Shown here: positions 9,779-17,056 of the stretch, piece by piece
How the letters are laid out: every line of letters starts with the position of its first letter
Numbering within the stretch: the first letter of the stretch is position 1
Assembly (NCBI GenBank): GCA_903873915.1
Contig: CAIQQH010000004.1
Coordinates: forward strand, 1-43,558
Direction of reading: 5' to 3'
Origin: an uncultured Flavobacteriia bacterium
Lineage (GTDB): Bacteria; Bacteroidota; Bacteroidia; Flavobacteriales_D; Crocinitomicaceae
Length of the DNA: 43,558 nucleotides
Notes under the pieces: model-generated
Told to the model about the DNA's origin: nothing
What the model saw: only the letters and a program-made list of their open reading frames with translations
Databases searched by the model: none
Program-made: the position numbers and the translations under genes

Positions 9779-9785
9779 ATCTTTT

Positions 9786-10460
9786 TTAGATGGGTTGTTT
9801 TAATAAAAATGAATCAATGAATTCACGTACACAACCATCACCACCTTTTTTCGTGAGAATGACATCTACATTTGTCTTCACATTCGGGACGGCATCTGAA
9901 GGACATGCTGAAAAACCAACAGCACGAATCATTTCCAAGTCGTTGATGTCGTCGCCAATCACCGCGACATTATCGAATGCAATTCCCAACTTTTCGCAAA
10001 GTTTCGTCAAGACATCCATTTTTGGCGCTCGAGTAACATCACAATGCTGAATACCTAACATTTTACAGCGGGAATTCACCACGCCTTCCATAAATCCAGA
10101 AGAAATTACAGCCACTTGAAACTCCATTTTCACCAAATGTTGAATGGCCATCCCATCTTTGGTATTGTACTTTTTGATGTGGTCGCCATTTTCAGTGAAA
10201 TACATTCCCCCATCAGTCATTACCCCATCGACATCCAAGACCAACAAACTGATTTTATTCAATTTCTTATTCCATAAGTCTGTGCGAAACATTGGTTTAA
10301 AAAGCAATGACATCAAATCGACATTGTATTCTTCACAAACCGCTTCAAGGTCGTACAATGTCAATTCATGCACATCGTCGACATCTAAGTCATCCAAAAA
10401 TTGATTGAACTTGATTCCGAACTTTGCGCAAAGCCCTTTGATATTTTGTTCTAGTAACAT
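9786..10460 (-). CDS. KdsC-like HAD phosphatase with extra N-terminal Xre-like domain
   Basis: 224 residues. Residues 70-224 are a cap-less HAD phosphatase of the KdsC group: DVDGVMTDG (76-84, nucleophile D76 and D78), ISSG (119-122), K147 and GDDIND (169-174). KdsC removes phosphate from 3-deoxy-D-manno-octulosonate 8-phosphate. Normal KdsC is about 170-190 residues; this one has about 65 additional residues whose pattern (I-x-x-L-C/K-x-G-I, then L-x-x-V-C-x-x-Y-x-V-x-L-x-x-L-L-F) resembles an Xre-type helix-turn-helix that has lost its obvious recognition helix. The ATG at 10460 is one base after the upstream stop; the longer TTG start at 10511 would overlap the synthase and is rejected. 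The product may not be KDO, given the neighbours. Confidence 0.8.
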   Translation of the reverse strand: MLLEQNIKGLCAKFGIKFNQFLDDLDVDDVHELTLYDLEAVCEEYNVDLMSLLFKPMFRTDLWNKKLNKISLLVLDVDGVMTDGGMYFTENGDHIKKYNTKDGMAIQHLVKMEFQVAVISSGFMEGVVNSRCKMLGIQHCDVTRAPKMDVLTKLCEKLGIAFDNVAVIGDDINDLEMIRAVGFSACPSDAVPNVKTNVDVILTKKGGDGCVREFIDSFLLKQPI

Positions 10461-10461
10461 C

Positions 10462-11460
10462 TTAAACAATTTTATACCCAACACTTGCCGCAACAGCGCG
10501 CAATTGTCCAAGCAATTCGGTGAATTCTTGATGATTCAACTGCTGCGAGGCATCTGATTTTGCCACACTTGGATCGGGATGAACTTCAATGAGCAAGCCA
10601 TCCACACCCATTGCCACACATGCTTTTGAAAGCGATGGAACACCATAGGCATAGCCCATCGCATGCGAAGGGTCTAGAATAACAGGAAGGTTGGTATATT
10701 CTTTAAGCCATGCAACACCGCATAAGTCCAATGTGAACCGTGTTGCTGTTTCGAAAGTTCGAAGTCCTCGCTCGCAAAGAATCACATTTTCGTTTCCTCC
10801 AGAAAGCACAAATTCAGCCGCCTGAACGAATTCTTGAACGGTTGTTCCGAATCCTCTTTTAATCAAAACCGGCTTATTTATTTTGGCACATGCCCGAAGA
10901 ATTCCTTGGTCATACATGGCTTTAGCACCAACTTGAATGACATCTGTATAGTCAATAATTTCATGGATATGCGTCGCATCTCGTGCTTCAGTAATGACAC
11001 TCAAACCAAATTCGTCGCGCATTTTCGCTAAGAGTTTCAATCCTTCCAATCCCAATCCTTGAAACGAATACGGACTCGTCCTTGGCTTATAGCATCCGCC
11101 GCGAAGCGTTGTCAATCCAAGCCCGACAAGCAATTCCGACGATTGACGAATCTGCTCTTCCGATTCCACAGAACATGGTCCACCGATTAAAATCGTATTG
11201 TGCGTGTCTCCACCGATTTCAACATTTCCAATTTTCACCTTTCGCGTCTCTTTTCTGTATTTCATCGATGCCAATTGCATATCGTTTGGAAAAACCCAAG
11301 AATTATCGGTGTAATTTTCCAATGCCGCAGGCACCTCCTTTACCCCGCTTCCAAGTATCAAGACATTGACCCCTTCAGAGATGACGTGAAATGCATTGGA
11401 TTGCGTTGCTAATTTCGCCGCAGCTTCCGCTGTGACTGATGATTTTAAATGTATGATCAT
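10462..11460 (-). CDS. type I-beta 3-deoxy-7-phosphoheptulonate (DAHP) synthase-like, AroF family
   Basis: 332 residues, with an N-terminal ferredoxin-like/ACT-type regulatory domain (1-75) as in Thermotoga DAHP synthase, then the TIM barrel. GPCSVES is at 94-100, KPRTS at 125-129, CERGLRTFE at 229-237, DPSHAMG at 263-269 and EVHPDP at 292-297. The metal ligands C96, H267, E292 and D303 are all present. The KPRTS motif predicts erythrose 4-phosphate as acceptor; KDO8P synthases carry KANRS-type residues instead. The reaction would be PEP + E4P to DAHP, the entry to the shikimate pathway. The gene overlaps the RPE-CBS gene by 4 bases (ATGA) and is followed at 1 nt by a KdsC-like phosphatase, so a role in a sugar-acid pathway is also possible. 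Confidence 0.85.
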   Translation of the reverse strand: MIIHLKSSVTAEAAAKLATQSNAFHVISEGVNVLILGSGVKEVPAALENYTDNSWVFPNDMQLASMKYRKETRKVKIGNVEIGGDTHNTILIGGPCSVESEEQIRQSSELLVGLGLTTLRGGCYKPRTSPYSFQGLGLEGLKLLAKMRDEFGLSVITEARDATHIHEIIDYTDVIQVGAKAMYDQGILRACAKINKPVLIKRGFGTTVQEFVQAAEFVLSGGNENVILCERGLRTFETATRFTLDLCGVAWLKEYTNLPVILDPSHAMGYAYGVPSLSKACVAMGVDGLLIEVHPDPSVAKSDASQQLNHQEFTELLGQLRAVAASVGYKIV

Positions 11461-12461
11461 AATTCTCCTTTGATCAGGTGTACAAAATTTAGTATTCCAC
11501 AGGCCTTTCCATCACGTTCAACGACAGGCATGTACATGACTGGAAAGTTGCATTTTTTAATGAGTTGAAGCATTTCAACGACCGTGTTGTCGTCAAACAA
11601 ATGAACAGGATTTTCATTGATCATTGTTCGCGGATTCAATTCCGAATGTTGGTCCAATGACTTCAGCAAAGCTTTGCGAATATCTGCGGATGAAATGATT
11701 CCCGATAACATGCCGTGCTTGTTGCACACCAAACAGAATCCTAGATTTCCAAGATCTATCGTTTCAAGCACTGCCCGAAGGTCAATATCCTCCAATTGAA
11801 CGATGGGACATTCTTCGATGGGAATCATGAAGTCACCGACCTTGAAGTGCGATTCGATTTCACGTTTTGTAAGATTCATCAATGCATGACCAACACTTGG
11901 TGCGTTGAACAAATACGAACCCGAAACCGAAGAACTCACCCCCATGTTTCTAAGAATGAAGGATACTTCTCCATTCACTCCACCATCCACATGTATTGAT
12001 TTCGAAGGGAAGCGGCTTCTAAACTGACGAATTTTCGTGAAATTAATGCGATCAAAGACGCCCCCACTTTGGCCAGGAACCGTAGCCATGATTAAGATAA
12101 AATCAAAATCACTGTAGTCGTCAAACACCTCAATGGGTGTAGGCGTAATCACTGCAAGACCTTTTTTCCCTGGAATGTCAGAAGGCAGCTTTAACGCTGT
12201 TGTTAAATCCTCAAATTGAAAAGTGACATAGTCAACGGGGTACTTTCTTAGTAAATCATAGTACTTCTCCGGTTGATCGGTAATGATATGTAAATCAATC
12301 GGGAGCGAGCACCATGATCGGATTGAAGCGATATCATCAAATACAGACAAGTCGTCGTTGCAATCCACATGGAGTAAATCCACTTGATGTGCTTCAAGAT
12401 CGCGAATTACTTCCTCTAAGGGACGTTTTTTATCGCTGTATATGGACGCAGATATCTTCAT
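11457..12461 (-). CDS. ribulose-phosphate 3-epimerase-type barrel fused to tandem CBS domains
   Basis: 334 residues. Residues 1-205 follow the RPE fold. H31 and D33 in LHVDCND, H58 in LHIIT and D159 in HVDGGV align with the four metal ligands. MATVPGQSGG (125-134) and VSGSYLF (179-185) match the phosphate-binding loops. Residues 208-334 are two CBS domains whose spacing and motifs (DLRAVLETIDLGNLG, SSADIRKAL) closely resemble the CBS pair of KdsD, the arabinose-5-phosphate isomerase that normally has a SIS domain in front. Canonical RPE is about 220 residues with no CBS. Predicted activity is pentose- or other sugar-phosphate epimerisation under nucleotide (possibly CMP-sugar) control; this is inferred. 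The ATG at 12461 abuts the upstream stop. Confidence 0.8.
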   Translation of the reverse strand: MKISASIYSDKKRPLEEVIRDLEAHQVDLLHVDCNDDLSVFDDIASIRSWCSLPIDLHIITDQPEKYYDLLRKYPVDYVTFQFEDLTTALKLPSDIPGKKGLAVITPTPIEVFDDYSDFDFILIMATVPGQSGGVFDRINFTKIRQFRSRFPSKSIHVDGGVNGEVSFILRNMGVSSSVSGSYLFNAPSVGHALMNLTKREIESHFKVGDFMIPIEECPIVQLEDIDLRAVLETIDLGNLGFCLVCNKHGMLSGIISSADIRKALLKSLDQHSELNPRTMINENPVHLFDDNTVVEMLQLIKKCNFPVMYMPVVERDGKACGILNFVHLIKGEL

Positions 12462-12857
12462 TTAGTCGTTGATCACATATTTAGGTTTAAAGCTTCCGTC
12501 GCAAACAACAATGCGACAACCTTTTTCATCCTTAAAAACAGTGGAATCCAATTTTTGTCGCAGTTGAATCAAGAGTTTCATTTCTATGAACACCAAATCT
12601 TGTCCTACTGCGTCTTGTTCTGTTTCAATCATCTGAACATCATAAACTCCTTTTCGATTGACGAGTCGAATATTCTGTTCTGCTTGTCCAACAAGCTTGT
12701 TTTCCTTCCAAAATTTACCCAAGTCTTGCGCCAAGGCTTCATCCGTGCGATCAACAAAATAAACATTCAGGTTTTTACCCTCCAACTTATTTCCATAACC
12801 ACCCGAACAAGCCGTAACAAAGAAGACTAAAAAAATTCCGAAAAAGAATCGATTCAT
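12462..12857 (-). CDS. small lipoprotein of unknown function
   Basis: 131 residues from ATG 12857, beginning with a basic/hydrophobic signal and lipobox FVTAC. The frame is open back to an ATG at 12941, but the extra 28 residues would spoil the signal peptide, overlap the divergent gene and cover the -7 element at 12876-12883. The mature part is hydrophilic with alternating strand-like segments (LNVYFVDRTDEA, GVYDVQMIETEQD) and two Cys near the C-terminus (GCRIVVC). I do not recognise the family. It is the first gene of the set ending at 7235 and abuts the RPE-CBS gene, so it is probably co-transcribed. Confidence 0.7.
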   Translation of the reverse strand: MNRFFFGIFLVFFVTACSGGYGNKLEGKNLNVYFVDRTDEALAQDLGKFWKENKLVGQAEQNIRLVNRKGVYDVQMIETEQDAVGQDLVFIEMKLLIQLRQKLDSTVFKDEKGCRIVVCDGSFKPKYVIND

Positions 12858-12875
12858 TGCATACACATTGGTTCC

Positions 12876-12883
12876 CAAAGATA
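12876..12883 (-). promoter_or_regulatory. -7 promoter element for the 12857-7235 gene set
   Basis: The minus strand reads TATCTTTG, an exact TAnnTTTG, 18 nt before the ATG at 12857. No TTG at the expected -33 spacing was found. Confidence 0.5.
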
Positions 12884-12913
12884 CACATTCCCTTTTGCAT
12901 TGAGGTAATTGTG

Positions 12914-12921
12914 TATTTTTG
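12914..12921 (+). promoter_or_regulatory. -7 promoter element for the alpha/beta hydrolase
   Basis: TATTTTTG matches TAnnTTTG with only 4 nt before the ATG at 12926, so transcription may begin at or next to the start codon. A TTG at 12895-12897 is 16 nt upstream, a little close. Confidence 0.5.
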
Positions 12922-12925
12922 AAAC

Positions 12926-13765
12926 ATGACAAAGTTTTCATTGACGAATGCAGTATTTAAGTGCTTTAAGGAAAGAAAAAGTCCCTTTGATCTTGAAATC
13001 CCAGATTCTTTTAACGGAAAAGTCATCGTGTTTTGTCACGGATTTATGGGGTACAAAGATTGGGGATGCTGGAATCTAGTTCAAAAGCACTTTGTAAATC
13101 TTGGATTTGGCTTTTGCAAATACAATGTCAGCCACAACGGTGGAACGGTTGAAAATCCTATTGATTTCCCTGATCTTGACGCCTTTGCTCAAAACACCTA
13201 TTCAGGTGAAATTGAAGATTTAAATGCGCTTTTAGCCACTCTGCCCTTGCACATCAAAATTCCATACGAGGTTTGTCTTATTGGCCATTCTCGTGGCGGA
13301 GGAACTGTTCTCTTGACAAGTCAGCACCCATCTGTAAAAGCCATTGTCACCTGGGCTGCGATCTCTTCCATTGCAGCACGATTTCCTCAAGGAATGGAAT
13401 TGGTCAGATGGAAAAATGACGGCGTTCGTCATGTGAGAAATGGCCGCACTCACCAGGAAATGCCCATGCATTATGGACTTTACGAAGACTTTGTTGCCAA
13501 CGCCGAACGACTCAACATTCAATCGGCTTGTGAAAAGATGAGCATTCCAGCTCTGATTATTCACGGTGAAAAAGATAACTCAGTACCCATTTCTGAAGGA
13601 GAAGCACTCAGTGAATGGCTCAATGTTGCACTCATTCGAATTGATGGTGCTGACCATACCTTTTGCTCTGCACAGCCGTGGAATCACTCTGAAATGCCAA
13701 ATGAACTCGAGGAAGCTTGCCGAATTACTGCAGATTTTCTCTTGAACTACGACGCTATTCTTTAA
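12926..13765 (+). CDS. alpha/beta hydrolase (esterase/peptidase-like)
   Basis: 279 residues with a complete catalytic triad in the expected order: Ser122 in GHSRGG, Asp217 in HGEKDNSVP and His244 in GADHTF. The oxyanion loop is CHGFMG (37-42). It has no signal peptide, so it is probably cytoplasmic. The overall pattern fits dienelactone-hydrolase/prolyl-oligopeptidase-like small hydrolases; the substrate cannot be predicted. It is divergent from the lipoprotein set, with a short shared promoter region (12858-12925). Its last 11 bases overlap the 3' end of the convergent DCC gene. Confidence 0.85.
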   Translation: MTKFSLTNAVFKCFKERKSPFDLEIPDSFNGKVIVFCHGFMGYKDWGCWNLVQKHFVNLGFGFCKYNVSHNGGTVENPIDFPDLDAFAQNTYSGEIEDLNALLATLPLHIKIPYEVCLIGHSRGGGTVLLTSQHPSVKAIVTWAAISSIAARFPQGMELVRWKNDGVRHVRNGRTHQEMPMHYGLYEDFVANAERLNIQSACEKMSIPALIIHGEKDNSVPISEGEALSEWLNVALIRIDGADHTFCSAQPWNHSEMPNELEEACRITADFLLNYDAIL

Positions 13766-14156
13766 TAAATCGATCTTTCTGGGCTGGTGTCGGCGCAATG
13801 CAATACCCTGAAGCAATTCGGTCTCTTCGCTTGGCAATTGCTCGATAAACAGCATTGGTTAATGTGCGAGGTAGAACCCGAAAAAAGCGAAGGAAACGGT
13901 ATGGATTGCGCAGAAATAAACACAGTTGAAAAGCTGCCGTGGATTCTGAATACACTTGATCTTCCGAATAGAAATAAACGGTACTCAAATCTGGCATGAC
14001 TCCTTTTCCATTTAAAAAGCGCTGAGCAAAAGGTGATTGAATGGCTGAAAAATAGATGATTGGACTTTTTTCTTTCTCCAATATCCATTGCACCGCGCGG
14101 TTGCAGAAGCCACAATCTCCATCATAAAAAACAATATGCTCCTTCCCTTTTGACAC
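13755..14156 (-). CDS. DCC family thiol-disulfide oxidoreductase-like protein (DUF393)
   Basis: 133 residues with FYDGDCGFCN near the N-terminus, the defining DxDCxxC motif of the DCC/DUF393 family, and the usual arginine-rich C-terminal half (RFLRFFRVLP, AIAKRRDRIA). The length matches the family. The redox role is inferred from the thioredoxin-like CxxC; no partner is known. The start is a GTG at 14156, since no ATG lies before the motif. TACTTTTA, one base from the -7 consensus, lies just upstream on the minus strand. Confidence 0.85.
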   Translation of the reverse strand: MSKGKEHIVFYDGDCGFCNRAVQWILEKEKSPIIYFSAIQSPFAQRFLNGKGVMPDLSTVYFYSEDQVYSESTAAFQLCLFLRNPYRFLRFFRVLPRTLTNAVYRAIAKRRDRIASGYCIAPTPAQKDRFIKE

Positions 14157-14213
14157 GAGCTAAAAGTAGTAATTACCCTTGTGAATGTGCGCCACTAATC
14201 TGCATTGAATTGC

Positions 14214-14221
14214 TATATTTG
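14214..14221 (+). promoter_or_regulatory. -7 promoter element for 3-hydroxyacyl-CoA dehydrogenase
   Basis: TATATTTG matches TAnnTTTG and lies 18 nt before the ATG at 14240. No clear -33 TTG. Confidence 0.5.
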
Positions 14222-14239
14222 TTCTACTAAAATTTTACG

Positions 14240-15130
14240 ATGAAAAATATAGCAGTTATTGGTGCAGGAACAATGGGAAATGGTATTGCGCACGTGTTTG
14301 CACAATTCGGACACCGTGTATCGTTGATCGATATATCACAAGCATCTTTAGATAAAGGAATCGCTACGATTACAAAGAACCTTGATCGTCAAGTGGCTAA
14401 AGCTTCTATTAGCGAGGAAGATAAAGCAGCGACACTGGGAAATCTAAGCACATTCACATCCATTGAAGAGGGTGTTAAGGGTGTTGACCTGGTTGTCGAA
14501 GCAGCGACGGAGAACATTGATTTGAAACTGAAAATTTTCGCTAACCTTGATGCAATCACTGATAGTCATGTGATTTTAGCGACGAATACCTCTTCGATTT
14601 CAATCACGAAAATTGCTTCTGTGACAAACCGTGCAGATAAAGTGATTGGCATGCACTTCATGAATCCTGTTCCGGTGATGAAGCTTGTCGAAATTATCCG
14701 TGGTTATTCTACTTCCGACGAAGTGACCAACACAATCATGGATATGTCTCGTAAGCTATCAAAGGTTCCTGTTGAAGTAAACGACTACCCTGGATTTGTG
14801 GCCAACCGCATCTTGATGCCTATGATCAACGAAGCGATTTATACGCTTTTCGAAGGCGTTGCTGGTGTGGAAGAGATTGATACGGTAATGAAGTTAGGCA
14901 TGGCTCATCCTATGGGTCCTTTGCAATTGGCGGACTTCATTGGTTTAGATGTATGTCTAGCGATCCTTGAAGTTCTCCACAATGGCTTTGGAAATCCAAA
15001 ATATGCACCTTGTCCCCTATTGGTGAACATGGTGACTGCTGGGAAGAAAGGGATCAAGAGTGGAGAAGGTTTCTACTCTTGGACGCACGGAACCAAGGAA
15101 TTGGTTGTAGCCGATAACTTTAAGAAGTAG
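14240..15130 (+). CDS. 3-hydroxybutyryl-CoA / 3-hydroxyacyl-CoA dehydrogenase
   Basis: 296 residues, close to the 280-295 usual for single-domain enzymes. The NAD site GAGTMG is at 8-13. ATNTSSISI, followed by GMHFMNPVPVMKLVEII, contains the catalytic His and its partner region. NDYPGFVANRILMPMINEA opens the C-terminal dimerisation domain, ending with KSGEGFYSW. It oxidises (S)-3-hydroxyacyl-CoA to 3-oxoacyl-CoA in fatty-acid breakdown or butyrate-type metabolism. It has its own promoter and converges on the phosphatase-like gene, 40 nt away. No other beta-oxidation gene is in the window. Confidence 0.93.
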   Translation: MKNIAVIGAGTMGNGIAHVFAQFGHRVSLIDISQASLDKGIATITKNLDRQVAKASISEEDKAATLGNLSTFTSIEEGVKGVDLVVEAATENIDLKLKIFANLDAITDSHVILATNTSSISITKIASVTNRADKVIGMHFMNPVPVMKLVEIIRGYSTSDEVTNTIMDMSRKLSKVPVEVNDYPGFVANRILMPMINEAIYTLFEGVAGVEEIDTVMKLGMAHPMGPLQLADFIGLDVCLAILEVLHNGFGNPKYAPCPLLVNMVTAGKKGIKSGEGFYSWTHGTKELVVADNFKK

Positions 15131-15170
15131 GATGTACAAAGGTTCAACACCGATGGGGTCGTAATAAGAA

Positions 15171-16157
15171 TTAATACCCTTTCTGTGGATCGTTTACGAA
15201 CAATTGGCGCATCACTCTACCGTTGCTCACTGGGAAATCGAATCCAAGCAATTCAGCAATCGTCGCGCTGATATCAATTTGTTCGTAGGCAGTGCTTAAC
15301 GTAACATTTTTCTTAAAGTCAGGACCAATGGCCACCAAATAGATGGAACGGCAACCTTCGCATTTGTCTCCATGACTCACGAATCCATCTTTATGCCCAT
15401 CAGGATGACGACCGTGATCGTTGGTGATAAACAAGGTTGTTTTATCTTTATACATGGGGTCACTTTGAATATAGTTCCACAAAATCAACGCAAGATTGTC
15501 TGTGCGTTTTAGCGCTTCGAGGTATTCTTTCCATTGGTGTTGATGCCCACGCACATCACATTCCAAGAGGTTCATCAAGGTCAACTTTGGATGGTATTTC
15601 GAAAAAATGGACTGTGCATCGCGCCAGGTGTATGCATCATTGGTGTAGCCAATTCCTTTGCCATCTGTTCCGCAAAATTGTGACGGACAATTCACATTTT
15701 TCCAGGCCTTATCTTTTGTATTCGCCAAAATATTGAGTTTTCCCTTACTCGCAATGACGTAAGCTTGTGTAGAGTCCAGCCCCTTTTGCTGAAGAAAATA
15801 TTGAAACATCGACGGGTTTTTAGGCAATTCCAATCCCGTATTGTTGATTTTCTGGTATACCCCTGTAGTAATGGCCGTATGTCCGGCGTTGGTATACGTA
15901 GGACCATTGTTTCTAAACTTAGCAACAAGTACACCCTGTGGTGCCAACACATTCGCCAAGTTCGGAATGTACTGATGCGTCGAATCACCAAATGTTTCAG
16001 TTATTCTCGGCCCGTCAATGACCAAGACCATCACATATTCTGTTTTGTATTTGGATTGTATCTCATCCTCTTCAGATTGATTGAACGAAAGTACTAAGAG
16101 TACTACTGGTAAAATCAAGGCTACAAGTACCTTTTTATTGAATAAAAAGCTTTTCAT
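15171..16157 (-). CDS. secreted or membrane-anchored alkaline-phosphatase-superfamily protein
   Basis: 328 residues. Residues 8-26 form one hydrophobic segment (uncleaved anchor or signal peptide), so the enzyme faces the periplasm. Alkaline phosphatase/phosphodiesterase superfamily motifs are in order: VLVIDGPR (first metal Asp), YTNAGHTAITTG (nucleophile region), TNDHGRHPDG (metal Asp and His) and SHGDKC. The closest fold is type I phosphodiesterase/nucleotide pyrophosphatase or sulfatase-like. Four Cys (NCPSQFC, CEGC) may form disulfides. The ATG at 16157 shares one base with the menB stop (TGATG), so the two are translationally coupled; a TTG one codon earlier is less likely. The substrate is unknown. 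Confidence 0.8.
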   Translation of the reverse strand: MKSFLFNKKVLVALILPVVLLVLSFNQSEEDEIQSKYKTEYVMVLVIDGPRITETFGDSTHQYIPNLANVLAPQGVLVAKFRNNGPTYTNAGHTAITTGVYQKINNTGLELPKNPSMFQYFLQQKGLDSTQAYVIASKGKLNILANTKDKAWKNVNCPSQFCGTDGKGIGYTNDAYTWRDAQSIFSKYHPKLTLMNLLECDVRGHQHQWKEYLEALKRTDNLALILWNYIQSDPMYKDKTTLFITNDHGRHPDGHKDGFVSHGDKCEGCRSIYLVAIGPDFKKNVTLSTAYEQIDISATIAELLGFDFPVSNGRVMRQLFVNDPQKGY

Positions 16158-17008
16158 CAAGGGAATTTTGGAAATTTAGAGAAATCGCGTTTACGCTTTT
16201 CAAGGAAGGCATTCCTACCTTCTACAGCTTCATCTGTCATATACGCCAGACGCGTAGCTTCACCGGCAAACACTTGCTGACCGATGAGTCCATCATCAAT
16301 CAGATTGAAAGAAAACTTAAGCATCTTAATGGCTGTTGGACTTTTCGTTAGAATTTCCTGAGCCCATTCGTAAGCGGTTTGTTCCAATTCATCGTGCGGA
16401 ACGGCTGCATTGACCATTCCCATCTCGAAGGCCTCTTGCGCGGAGTAATTACGTCCTAAAAAGAAAATTTCTCGTGCACGTTTTTGTCCAACTTGACGGG
16501 CTAGATAGGCAGAACCAAAACCACCATCAAAGCTTGCCACATCGGCATCTGTTTGCTTGAAAATCGCATGTTCTTTACTCGCTATGGTCATGTCGCAGAC
16601 CACGTGAAGGCTGTGTCCACCGCCAACAGCCCAACCTGGAACCACGGCTATAACCACCTTATTCATGAAACGAATCTGGCGTTGAACATCAAGGATATTG
16701 AAGCGATTGACACCATCTTCCCCTTTATACCCTGTTGTCGAGCGTACGCGTTGGTCACCACCCGAGCAAAATGCCCAAACTCCATCTTTTGGTGCGGGAC
16801 CTTCGGCTGAAATGAGCACAACACCAATTTCTTGGTCTTCGTGAGCGATGATGAGTGCCTCTTGTAATTCTGAAACCGTTTTTGGGCGAAATGCATTTCT
16901 GCATTCAGGTCGATTAAATGCGATTCTCGCTACACCATCCGCTTTGCGAAAGGTAATGTCCTCATATTCTTTGATCGTTTCCCAATTCGGTTGTTCCATC
17001 TCATTCAT
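16157..17008 (-). CDS. menB: 1,4-dihydroxy-2-naphthoyl-CoA synthase
   Basis: MenB cyclises o-succinylbenzoyl-CoA in menaquinone synthesis, the respiratory quinone of this phylum. From ATG 17008 the protein has 283 residues, close to the E. coli length. Crotonase-fold signatures specific to MenB are present: RPECRNAFRP, CSGGDQRVR, VVAVVPGWAVGGGHSL-type oxyanion loop, FGSAYLARQVG and GEATRLAYMTDEAVEGRNAF. The TTG at 17017 is inside the -7 element and is rejected; ATG 16999 is a further option. The gene is coupled to the phosphatase-like gene downstream. No other men gene is in the window. Confidence 0.95.
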   Translation of the reverse strand: MNEMEQPNWETIKEYEDITFRKADGVARIAFNRPECRNAFRPKTVSELQEALIIAHEDQEIGVVLISAEGPAPKDGVWAFCSGGDQRVRSTTGYKGEDGVNRFNILDVQRQIRFMNKVVIAVVPGWAVGGGHSLHVVCDMTIASKEHAIFKQTDADVASFDGGFGSAYLARQVGQKRAREIFFLGRNYSAQEAFEMGMVNAAVPHDELEQTAYEWAQEILTKSPTAIKMLKFSFNLIDDGLIGQQVFAGEATRLAYMTDEAVEGRNAFLEKRKRDFSKFPKFP

Positions 17009-17014
17009 TTTGGA

Positions 17015-17022
17015 CAAAAGTA
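17015..17022 (-). promoter_or_regulatory. -7 promoter element for menB
   Basis: The minus strand reads TACTTTTG, an exact TAnnTTTG, 6 nt before ATG 17008 and 15 nt before ATG 16999. A transcript starting here would have almost no leader for the first ATG. No -33 TTG seen. Confidence 0.5.
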
Positions 17023-17056
17023 CTGAATGATTTGTTAAGAAGGTGGCTTTCTATGA

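Noticed and set aside
9485..9820. 111-codon plus-strand frame
   Set aside because: It is antisense to the LYS1/AlaDH-like gene, which has clear family motifs.
10461..10511. TTG-initiated extension of the KdsC-like gene
   Set aside because: It lies inside the synthase gene; an ATG sits one base after that gene's stop.
12858..12941. 28-residue N-terminal extension of the small lipoprotein
   Set aside because: It would destroy the lipoprotein signal and overlap the -7 element and the divergent gene.
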